From the NCBI RefSeq assembly GCF_002575655.3, contig NC_053040.3:149979148-150043147 (forward strand): DNA of 64,000 bases, written 5' to 3'. The stretch's first letter is position 1. Each line of letters opens with the position of its first letter. Source of the DNA: Aegilops tauschii subsp. strangulata (taxonomy: Eukaryota > Streptophyta > Magnoliopsida > Poales > Poaceae). The notes beneath the pieces are model-generated. The model was not told the DNA's origin. It made no database searches and saw nothing but the letters and a program-made list of their open reading frames with translations. The translations under genes and the position numbers were made by a program. Shown in pieces: positions 54,678 through 64,000 of this stretch.

Positions 54678-57243
54678 ATGGACGTTGGAGCATCGGCCGA
54701 AGTGATGTCTATGGCTCTGGCAAAAACTGTCGAGGCTCATGGTACGAAGAAGTGCAAGCACCCCGCCGAGACTGCCGTAGACAAGCTCAAAGCCGTTGCC
54801 CTGTCCAAGCCCCCCTCTCCGGGATCCCTCATTAAGCAAGTCTAGGTAATATCTCTTCTTGACGATCTTTTTCTCGATCTTGATCGTGTTTTTTCATCTA
54901 ACACGCAGTACTAGTACTAGTAGTACCACTTTTTGGGTGATCTTGCATGTGATTTTTGTGTGCCAAATGGCGGTTCTAAATTCCTCTTTTAACCAAAACA
55001 TGCGAGAGGTTGACACTGATTTCTTATAGATTACTTTCAACTACTTTATGAACATCAATGCTACCTTTGAAGAGGGTATATTTGCATCAGTAACTTGTGT
55101 TATGGATATTGCAAGTAATCCCTCTTCTCTCATGCCTTTGAAGACATGTTCTAGTGTCTTTGTTCACTCATTTCTGTGCATATATGTAGTCATATATGGA
55201 GTAAAATATCAAGAATCATCTTATATTTCTGAACGAAGGTAGTAATAAAATATTTGGTTTCTGTTTGAATTAGAACCAGGTCCGTGGTGGAGATGAAGTT
55301 CTCAAAGTCATGCCGTGTGAACTGGAAGACCTGAGGATGAGTTCTACTGCTGAACTATCCAACTATTGTGTCCTTGTCGCCACGTGTACTGAACTAGTGT
55401 TTTCCTGTAGCATTGTTGTCAGGCGTGTTCTCGAGGCTGTACTTGACCACAACAATTTCCTGGTTGTGCCTTCGATTACGAAGGGTGTGGTTCTTGTAAA
55501 GCTTTCCGACAAATCTGATGTGGCTTGTCTTCATCGCCATGTTTATGAGTGGAATGACCACTCTGTTAGGTTCTCCAAGGTTGAGGAGATGGTGATGGTG
55601 CCGGTAGACATCTCTCACGAAGTCCATGGCCTAGACAGTTATGCGGGGTTCATCCCGTAGGTCGGTGGCAAGAAATAGTCTGCAGAGTTTAATTAGTGCA
55701 ACTTTGCTTGTCTGTAGTAAGTACTATTGTTCAGTACTTGATTTGTGTTTGTGAACCCTGTATTGTTTAGTACTGCCGCTTTTGGTGTGTGGTGAGTCCT
55801 GAGAACAGTCTATGTTAATGTCTGTCCACTCAATTTAGTCTATATATTTTGAAGTATCCAGATCATCTTTTTTGTGAGGACGGTTTATCAGTTATGGTTA
55901 CACTCCAATATCTGTATGCATTGCAGGGTTTATCGCACCCACCAGGATTTCCAGTCCCATGGATGTTCGGTCCATATGATTTGTCACGACCTTTGGACTA
56001 TCCTGCTTGTGGGAGTAGGCGGGGGCCCTACATGCCACGCATAGTTGGACGACCAATCTTCTGTTTAGTATTCAACATAGTGATTTCCTGGTAAGGATTC
56101 ACTCGTTTCACATCAAGTAAATCTTATTGATTTACTATCTAGATCTTATTGATTTAATGTCATGTTTTCTTTCTTTTGCTGCAATTTTACGATGCAGGTT
56201 TTGCCATGTGACATTCATCAAAGAATAAACCGTTTGGTTTGCTCTACGATGGATATTTTGCAGCTTTCACTTATTATGTCGTGTCAGTAACAAAGGCACT
56301 GTCCATCACTTATATTACTGGAAAAAATTGGATCAGTCTGTTGTCTGAGTACAAGCTGAATCCCTATGATGAACTAAAGTTTGGTTTGACAAACACGCCA
56401 CAATTAGTCCTTCTCGCGTTTAAAATAAATGAAGAAAAAGACTGGATCATGGTCACGGAGCCTAGTCAAGTTAGAAAGCTGATCATAGCAGATCACACAC
56501 GAGCACCGCTGTCTCGCACATCGGTACCACCTTCAGCAACGGATCGAGCACCGGCAGTTGCTCTTGCACTGACAGCGGCAGCAGCTCAGTCTGATCCAGC
56601 TGAGGATTGGGCACTGACCGCGTCATCAGATCAGGCTGATCTACCAGAGGATCGAGCATCGACACCAGCACCTGCTCCGACACCAGCACCTGCTCCGACA
56701 CCAGCACCAGCTCTACAAGGAGCACCATCTCCGGAAGCAGCGGCGGCACTACCAGTCGCACCGGCACGGGCACCAGCAACGGCTTCGGCACCTGCACCAA
56801 CACTTGCACTTGCATCTGCTCCGGCCCGTGCAGCAGCAACGAAACCAGCAGTTGCCCCGGCAACAGACTGGGCTGCAGTTCGCACTTCATATACCAAAGT
56901 CCTTACAAAAACCGACATGTGCACCTTCTTGGTAAGCATTGGCCGCCCAAGTGCTTTGTTCTTTTTTCTTTCCATGTTGTTTCACATGATTCACTGTGTT
57001 GATCTAACTGTTTGTGTATGTCTTCTTGTTTGCAAACATAGAATTCCTAGAGCAACGAGGGAGTCGTTCAACAATCCGGGCGACTGTGGCCAAGTTTCTC
57101 GTACCATGTGCAGCCTTGGTGTGAATGAACCTGCTCAATATACCATAAGTACAAAGGATGGTCGCAAGATGATTGATGCTAAAGGATGGTCAAGGTTCAA
57201 ATCTAAATCATATCTTGCGGTAGGGGATGATGTCAAAATCTAA
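54678..57243 (+). pseudogene. B3-like gene A: multi-exon B3-domain protein, probably decayed
   Basis: Candidate exons: 54678-54845 (MDVGASAEVMSMALAKTVE, Lys-rich, stop just before a GTAATA donor), 55274-55660 (DLRMSSTAELSNYCVLVATC ... FSKVEEMVMVPVDIS), 55926-56091 (Pro/Gly-rich HPPGFPVPWMFGPYDLS), 56198-56931 and 57042-57243. The fourth holds a B3-like fold half (FAAFTYYVVSVTKALSITYI, GKNWISLLSEYKLNPYDELK) and then an Ala/Pro-rich linker with PAPAPTPAPA repeats. The last resembles a second B3 domain (IPRATRESFNNPGDCG, GWSRFKSKSYLAVGDDV). The start of the fourth exon and the last junction need a 1-2 nt shift. B3 proteins are plant DNA-binding factors, but the target of this subgroup is unknown. 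The 55274-55660 part could be a separate gene. Confidence 0.5.
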
Positions 57244-58029
57244 CTTTCTCGGCAAGGAGAGCTGGTCCAAATCAACTTTGAAATTCTTCAGTAGCTACAC
57301 GCAACTGCCGAACTGATCTATCCTCCGAGAGATTTTGATGTAATACTCTGGCATGGTGAAACAAGTGTCCTGTGTGTATAAGTAGTACAATATCGTTGAT
57401 AGAATTGCAACTCTGATTGCTTGTTAGGAACTGTCATTTGATTTCATTCCAACAGCTGTCGTGCTTTTTTCAATTTTGTGTATTCGCCTTGCGACAGCAT
57501 CTAAAACCAGCACCGTACCGACCGCTTGCAATATGAAAAGCGCTGAGCTGGAACACATGGGCCCCCAAACATGCAGGCCCATCGGCCTATGGCCCAAAGT
57601 CCAGAACCGTGAGCCTGTCTGAGTATTTCTCAGCTGAACCCCCATAATGCCCGTGCGTTGCGCGTAACATCAAGATGCATTTGTATGAGTATTTTATCTT
57701 GTGAGAGAAAAGGATGAACGAGTGAAGGCCTTATTTGCAAATGTGGAGAGGTGTGTGGGTACCTTTTTGCAAAATTTCCATAGTTTCCTTCCTATCCGCC
57801 AGATATAAATCGGACGGCCTATATTGCAGGATGGCAGGCATACCATCATCACCAACTCGTCTATACCGTGTTAAAAAGACTCTGTTTTTTATAAATATAT
57901 ATGTTATATATATTCCCCTTGATTTTTCTTATGTATAAAGTTGCGATATAAAAGATCTTTATATTTCTTTACAGAGGGAGTATCTCTCTTTCAAAAATAT
58001 ATTTATGTGTAACTAGTTACTCCTGTCTT
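57244..58029. other. Intergenic spacer between the two B3-like genes
   Basis: 3' flank of gene A, then AT-rich sequence. TTATATTTCTTTACAGAGGGAG followed by TA at about 57958-57981 looks like one end of a second Stowaway MITE; the other end was not found. Confidence 0.4.
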
Positions 58030-58303
58030 TCTACTTCCTTTCGCTGATATGTGGGGCATCCGGCAAGGGGGTCCACGTGCCATATGCACCAAATCAGAGT
58101 GCACAACTGCACGGTAGACACACACCGGTCGTAGCGCCGCAGTAATGCCCAATGAGCCGTCAAATCACAAAAAAACCCACCTTTCCAGCTTTAGCAGTAA
58201 GCTGGATGGACGAAGCGGCAATATTTCACTGGGCCTGAACCCCTTCTCCCTCGTCTGCTTGTTCAGAGGAAACCCCCGCTCGGCGATTGCATAGGGTTTT
58301 CTC

Positions 58304-59713
58304 ATGGAGAACCTGGTACGAATTCTTCATCCATCCCCGATAAATCCAAGTCCCTTGGTCGCGCGTACTCCTAGGATGGCAGCCGCCGCCATTGATGCAT
58401 TTTTCTTCCTACTGAATCTAGTGTGTTTCATTTGTAGTGCCCAAAGTGCGAGGACCCTACAGGTTTCTGCGCCCTCGGTGAGACGCCACACTTGTTCCTT
58501 CTCATCCTAACACAGGATTTTAAAACGCGCACAGTATGTTCCTAGAATCCTCTTTTCTATCCGGGAGGGTGGGGTTTTTTGAACATGCTGTCGACTAATT
58601 TGGAAATTTGGATTGCTATATTTCGATAAAAGGTACTAGAACCATGGTCAACACTGACGTGAAGGAGGAAATTATTTCTAGATTTGGATATAGGGAATAC
58701 ATTGTGTTCTCATATTATTTTTCCTGCAGTGCATTCCTTGCTCTGCTAGAACACATGTACTCAAGATGCCCGGCCTTGCCATAACTGAATACACCAGTTT
58801 AATGGTCACAGTGAAGACAAGCCTGGATATAAGTTTCGAGTTGGGTTCATGAACCAAGAAGATCGCTGCTTTTTTATGGCCGAACTTGGATAAACTTTCT
58901 CAAGTGTTATGGACTGAAAGTTGGCGCACGAATGTTGATGGAAATAGCAGAACCTGGTCTCATCTTCACTACGATCTTCCACCCCGACATCGTTCCAATT
59001 GTTCATCCATGTTATTTTTGTATCTGGTTCTTGCTTCGTGCCTCGATTACTTCTTAATCCACCTATTCTGTCTAACTAATCACAATTTAACTTTAGAAGT
59101 AGCAACGAATCTCGCACGAAGATGCTACTTCTAACTAATATTTTCTTATAATTGGTGGCACGTGTAGGTTTTTTCAGAGTTAAGCAGGCTACTCGTTTGT
59201 TATTCTATAAGAACTCGGCTGTTACTCATGGCACTGAAGTTTACTTGGACGACATCTACAAGTTCCTACACTTAATTGATCGTCTTGAGGTCCTTGTGGG
59301 GCGTTTCAATGGTGGAAGGCCATATGGGATATGTGTGCCACTGCTGCCCTCGTTGAACAGGTCCAACTGTGTTGAGAAACTTATGGTACGAGCTATTTTC
59401 TGTTATATATGTTGTTCATAAACTCTTGCTTATCTACAGTTTTACAGCTGTGATCTTCTTGAAACAAGAACTGCCCAGGTCTATTGTTCCTATACAGATG
59501 CCTGACCATGGTCGGGTCAGACTTGCGCTTGGTCACAACATGATGTTTATGTTGACCTACTCCATTCCTCTTGGAGGTGAAAAGATACTTATTCATGGGT
59601 GGTCTCAAATAATGAAGGCCCGTCCATCTTGGAGAATAGGACAGAAGATTATGTTCCTGCTTTTCCATGGCTCTAAAGCGAATATCCTATTTATTGACCA
59701 CATTGCGAGATGA
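58304..59713 (+). pseudogene. B3-like gene B: tandem relative of gene A, incomplete
   Basis: The first exon candidate ATGGAGAACCTG with a GTACGA donor (58304-58315) follows promoter sequence similar to that of gene A. Supported later parts are 59168-59395 (YLDDIYKFLHLIDRLEVLVG, YGICVPLLPSLNRSN) and 59469-59713, a B3-like C-terminal part (RLALGHNMMFMLTYSIPLGG, EKILIHGWSQIMKARPSW, RIGQKIMFLLFHGS) ending at TGA. The middle (58320-59150) has no clear frame. Together this looks like a diverged, probably inactive tandem duplicate. A functional gene with unusual introns cannot be excluded without transcripts. Confidence 0.45.
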
Positions 59714-59929
59714 AGCCGCTTTCAGAAGGTTGTGGATGCGCGGGGTGGCGCCTGGGCCTTGTCCTGGGGCTTGGCGGCCTCACCCTTTGGTTAACTGTAG
59801 GCAAAGTAGCACTGTTCGAGGCGTGCTTTGTATGGTTGAACCTATATAAGTACTCATACTGCTTTCATCTATGGTTGTTAAGTGCCCCTGCTGGTTTCAG
59901 TTAAGGTTGTTAAGTACTCCTGCTGCTTT

Positions 59930-62133
59930 TACAGTCTGTCGTGTTTCTTCAGTCCTATCTTCCTCTAGCTGCCAAAACCAAACCAGCCGGCGGGGCCGCC
60001 TGCTTCCGCCTCCCACGACTGACTGTGCCTCAACGCACGCATCGCCGCCCCACCGTCTCCTAAATCATTAATGCCAACCTCCGAGGCCTCGCCATCGTCC
60101 TCCGCGCGCTTTGTTGCGCTCGCCGCGGCGCCGCCCTCTCGCGTTGTCAACATGATCAACAAACAAGAGGAATCGGCAGAGGATTGTACGTGGAGAGGAT
60201 GATAGTAGGGGCCCACCATGTCCATGGCCGGACGCAAGGAAGTTCCTCATTTATATATATATATATATATACTCCATTGTGAGCGTATGGAAAAAGAAAA
60301 TGCTTCCTGCTAGTGGTTTGCTGACATCTGGGACCCACGACATTGTCAGCGTATATAGTCAATAGACAAGAGAACATCACAAGATCGGCTGACACCTGGG
60401 CCGTAGCTACTCGAGCAGTATTTTTTTTGTTATTGTTGATACGGAGCAATGTTTCAACTGGGCTATGGCCTGTCTAGCCCAGGCTTATATTTTATGTTCA
60501 CCACATGACCAGCCCAGCTATTTTTTGTTTGTGAAAATGAGCCCAGTTTATTTTTTCTGGAGAATACCCAATCCAGGCTTACTTATTTTTCTACGCCCCG
60601 ATGGGATGCAACTCTTTCAAGACGCTTGCAAATCTTGAAAGTAATATAAAATGGGCTGTAAATATAAAAAACAAATGACAAATTGGCAATTACTTTATAA
60701 TTTCTGAATTTTTTCACATTTTCACATTCCAATTTCACTGGGCTTTAACCTAATTCAAATATATATTCAAAGTACTTTAAATCTGGCTCGACATTTCAGT
60801 ATTAAAAATAGTTTGGAACCCACAGAAATATGCGAAATTTCGTTTAAATTATTAACCTTGGCCCTGGCCAACAAAAAAATGAACTGCAATAAATTGCATA
60901 AGAAGTTGCAATGAGCTAAATATAAATTATTAAAAAAATAGGGAATGGTCTGACTTGTGGGCCTATTAAGTTGACGCGTATGCAAGATTTTTTTACTTAT
61001 TATATACGACAACAAACGATTCTAGCAGACGTAAGCGTTGGATGTCAGTCCAACGGCCGTCGTGTTTCTTCAATCTCTGATCTTCTTGCTCCAGCCGCCA
61101 AATCCAGCGCTGGTGGGGCCGCCTGCTCCCGCCTCCCGTGGCCGGCCGTGCTGCCGCGTAGGCCTCACCGCCCCTACTACTCCCACTGCTAGCCAGGCCA
61201 TCCCTCTACTCACCCACATCCCTCCACTGATGTGGCTTCGCCGCCTCCGGGTCATTCCCTTCCTGGGTCTCGCCGTCGTCCATCGTGCTGGTGTTCTCGG
61301 CACCGCGTGGTCAACGTTGTCAACAAACGACAACATCGGAAGAGGGACGTACATGGAGAGGCTGACAGTTGGGACCCACATGGTCCATGGCCGCACGCAA
61401 GCAAGTACCTCCTTATTACGCCAAAAATAATGAATACTCCCACTGACAGCTCGGACCCACCAGCTATATCTTCGCACGCAAGGAAGTGCCTCCTTATTAC
61501 GCACAAAAAAATGAATACTCCCCCTGCTAGCTAGGACCCACCATAGTGGGAGGCTGACTTGTGGGCCTACTAAGTTGACGGGGACGGAGGGCTTTGTCAA
61601 CTTAGTCAATATGAACGATTCTAGCTCCAGTGACCGTATGATATCCATCCAACGGTGGTAGTGCTTCTTCAACATCTGGTCTTGTTGCTCCAGTCGCCCA
61701 AACCAGCGCCGGTCGTGCCGCGTGCTCCTGCTTCCCATGGCTAGCTGTGATGCCGTGGAGGCCTCACCACTCCCTACTACTCCCACCGCTAGCCAGGCCC
61801 TGCGGCTACGGCAGCCTCACACCACAGCCGAACCAGTGAACCCTCGTACTCCTCTCCGCGTGGGCACCCACTGCTGCGTCTTCCCCGGCTCCGCGTCGTC
61901 CCCTTCCTAGGCCTCGCCGTCATCCACCGCCCTGGTGCTCTCGCCGCGGCGTGGTCAACATGGTCAAGGAACGACTTCCATCGAAAGAGTACTGTACGTG
62001 GAGAGGCTGACAGCTGGGTTCATGGCGCAGCAAGGAAGTGCCTCCTTATTTCGCGGAAAATAATGATTCCTCCACCTGACAGCAGGGACCCACCAGACGG
62101 GCCACCGTATTTCACGGAAAAAAATGTTCCCCC
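59930..62133. repeat. Three diverged copies of a repeat unit of about 0.5-1 kb
   Basis: Copies start near 59935, 61045 and 61660 with GT-GT-TTCTTCA-TC...CTTCCTC/CTTGCTCCAG, CCGCC, CCGGC-GG-GCCGC and CCTCACC blocks. They end with GTACGTGGAGAGG, GACAGCTGGG, CC-ACGCAAGGAAGTGCCTCCTTATT and AATGAATACTCC-type phrases. The first copy has an inserted AT-rich stretch (60440-60960). Short ORFs are not conserved between copies, so this looks like a non-coding or dead transposon unit. Confidence 0.6.
60252..60272. repeat. (TA)n microsatellite
   Basis: About ten consecutive TA dinucleotides. Confidence 0.95.
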
Positions 62134-63513
62134 TGATACGTCTCTGTCGTATCTACTTTTCCAAACACTTTTGCCCTTGTTTTGGACTCTAACTTGCATG
62201 ATTTGAATGGAACTAACCCGGATTGACGCTGTTTTCAGCAGAATTGCCATGCTGTTATTTATGTGCAGAAACAAAAGTTCTCGGAATGACCTGAAACTCC
62301 ACGGAACTTATTTTTAGAAAATATTAAAAATATTGGCGAAAGAATCAAGGCTAGGGAGCCCACCACCTGTCCACGAGGGTGGGGGCGCGCCTGCCCCCCT
62401 GGGCGCGCCCCCTGCCTCGTGGGCCCCCCGGAGCTCCACCGACCTCAACTCCAACTCCATATATTCGTGTTCGGGGAGAAAAAAATCAGAGAGAAAGATT
62501 CATCACGTTTTACGATACGGAGTCGCCGCCAAGCCCTAAACTCTCTCGGGAGGGCTGATCTGGAGTCCGTTCGGGGCTCCGGAGAGGGGAATCCGTCGCC
62601 ATCATCATCATCAACCATCCTCCATCACCAATTTCATGATGCTCACTGTCGTGCGTGAGTAATTCCATCGTAGGCTTGCTGGACGGTGATGGGTTGGATG
62701 AGATTTATCACGTAATCGAGTTAGTTTTGTTAGGGTTTGATCCCTAGTATCCCTAGTATCCGCTATGCTTAATGCTTGTCACTAGGGCCCGAGTGCCATG
62801 ATTTCAGATCTGAACCTATTATGTTTTCATGAATATATGTGAGTTATTGATCCTATCTTGCAAGTCTATAGTCACCTACTATGTGTTATGATCCGGCAAC
62901 CCCGAAGTGACAATAATCAGGACCACTCCCAGTGATGACCGTAGTTTGAGGAGTTCATGTATTCACTATGTGTTAATTCTTTGGTCCGGTACTCTATTAA
63001 AAGGAGGCCTTAATATCCCTTAGTTTCCATTAGGACCCCGCTGCCACGGGAGGGTAGGACAAAAGATGTCATGCAAGTTCTTTTCCATAAGCACGTATGA
63101 CTATATTCGGAATACATGCCTACATTACATTGATGAATTGGAGCTAGTTCTGTGTCACCCTATGTTATGATTGTTAAATGATGAACCGCATCCGACATAA
63201 TTCTCCATCACCTATCCAATGCCTACAATCTTTTCACATATTGTTCTTCGCTTATTTACTTTTCCGTTGCTACTGTTACAATCACTACAAAACCCAAAAA
63301 TATTACTTTTGCTATCGTTACCGTTACTTCCATATTACTTTGCTACTAAATACTTTGCTGCAGATACTAAGTTATCCAGGTGTGGTTGAATTGACAACTC
63401 AACTGCTAATACTTGAGAATATTCTTTGGCTCCCCTTGTGTCGAATCAATAAATTTGGGTTGAATACTCTACCCTCGAAAACTGTTGCGATCCCCTATAC
63501 TTGTGGGTCATCA
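62134..63513 (+). repeat. 5' LTR of the edge gypsy element
   Basis: It is 1380 bp, from TGATACGTCTCTG to GGGTCATCA. A TATA-like CATATATTCG lies at 62457-62466, about 50 bp before the GAGAAAAAAATCAGAGAG leader. The left flank is the repeat unit described at 59930-62133. Confidence 0.85.
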
Positions 63514-63591
63514 AGACTATTTTATGGCGCCGTTGCCGGGGAGCATAGCTCTATTCTTTGAGTCACTTGGGATTTATATCTGCTGGTCACT

Positions 63592-64000
63592 ATGAGGAAC
63601 TTGAAAGATGAGAAAACAAAAATTTATCCCTCAACTACGAGGGGAGGTAAGGAACTGCCATCTAGCTCTGCACTTGATTCACCTTCTGTTTTGAGTAAGC
63701 TTGCGACACCTAAACCTGCTTCTGCTATTAATTCTGATATGTCGCATGTTATTGATGATGCCACTTCTGTTATCCATGATACTTATGATGAAACTACTTC
63801 TATGCTTGATACTATTGTGCCACTTGGTGAATTTCTTGATGAACAACTTGCTAGGGCTAGAGAGAATGAAATTATTGAAACTGATAATATTGATGATAGT
63901 GATGATGAAGACTCTCCCCCTAATAAATATGAATTGCCTGTTGTGCCTGAGGGCTATGTTATGGATGAAGAAAGTAAAAGAGACTTTCTTGCTTGCAATG
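63592..64000 (+). CDS. gag of the edge gypsy element, 5' part
   Basis: ATG 63592 opens a frame that stays open for 136 codons to the window edge. The product starts MRNLKDEKTKIYPSTTRGGK, then becomes very acidic (NIDDSDDEDSPPNKYELP) and reads PEGYVMDEESKRDFLACN at the edge. This start is typical of gag in this gypsy group. It lies 78 bp after the LTR and just past the PBS. Codons are AT-rich, unlike the GC-rich LTR. Completeness cannot be judged here. Confidence 0.75.
   Translation, partial: MRNLKDEKTKIYPSTTRGGKELPSSSALDSPSVLSKLATPKPASAINSDMSHVIDDATSVIHDTYDETTSMLDTIVPLGEFLDEQLARARENEIIETDNIDDSDDEDSPPNKYELPVVPEGYVMDEESKRDFLACN

Larger units (their letters stand above)
62134..64000 (+). mobile_element. 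Ty3-gypsy LTR retrotransposon, 5' part (Sabrina/WHAM-like)
   Basis: A complete 5' LTR, a PBS-like TGGCGCCGTTGCCGGGGAG and the start of gag run off the right edge of the window. The LTR opening TGATACGTCTC and closing TGGGTCATCA resemble wheat Sabrina/WHAM-type families (from memory). The 3' half cannot be seen. Confidence 0.85.

Noticed and set aside
63178..63561. 127-codon open frame inside the right-edge LTR
   Set aside because: It lies within the LTR of a gypsy element, crosses the LTR/PBS border and has no coding character; chance frame.

Overview
This window looks like a nuclear region of a Triticeae grass (wheat, Aegilops, rye or barley lineage). The evidence is long nested LTR retrotransposons of families typical of those genomes, canonical GT-AG introns, a Stowaway MITE, a Cassandra TRIM with 5S-like LTRs, and low-copy islands between transposons. 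Family names such as Fatima, Angela/BARE/WIS and Sabrina/WHAM are from memory of LTR sequences and were not searched. Most genes here are broken, and I see no rRNA, tRNA, CRISPR or bacterial feature.

Layout. 1-4889: remnant of a multi-exon minus-strand gene (gene 1), then the last exon of a second minus-strand gene (gene 2). 4890-13456: a minus-strand Ty1-copia element (Copia A, TSD GTGGG). 13462-13660: part of gene 2. 13661-41372: a plus-strand Ty3-gypsy element (Fatima-like, TSD CCGGT) of about 10 kb net. It is expanded by a second gypsy element on the minus strand (Gypsy 2, 19623-36598, TSD TCTGC), which itself carries a 5'-truncated copia (Copia B, 20822-24655). It also holds a Cassandra TRIM (39828-40551, TSD CGTGG). 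41373-45181: the rest of gene 2, including tandem 30-nt micro-exons, with a small intact plus-strand gene (gene 3) inside. 45120-52270: two diverged copies of a roughly 2.5-kb segment flanking a Pro/Ala-rich ORF, with MITEs. 53124-53819: a one-frame pseudogene. 54530-59713: two tandem B3-domain-like genes or pseudogenes. 59930-62133: a repeated unit in three copies. 62134-64000: 5' LTR and start of gag of another gypsy element that leaves the window.

How the parts relate. Gene 2 has been stretched from about 4.3 kb to about 40.6 kb by two independent insertions, both with visible target-site duplications. Both large gypsy elements have, between pol and the 3' LTR, an extra gene on the opposite strand to pol, with its own TATA-like box. 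In Gypsy 2 this antisense gene is a five-exon, 980-residue reading frame with every intron in phase, although its pol is full of stops and frameshifts. This antisense gene, the micro-exon array of gene 2 and the duplicated 45-52 kb segment are the most interesting observations. All alignments were made by eye, so percentages and exon joins are estimates to be tested with transcripts and searches.
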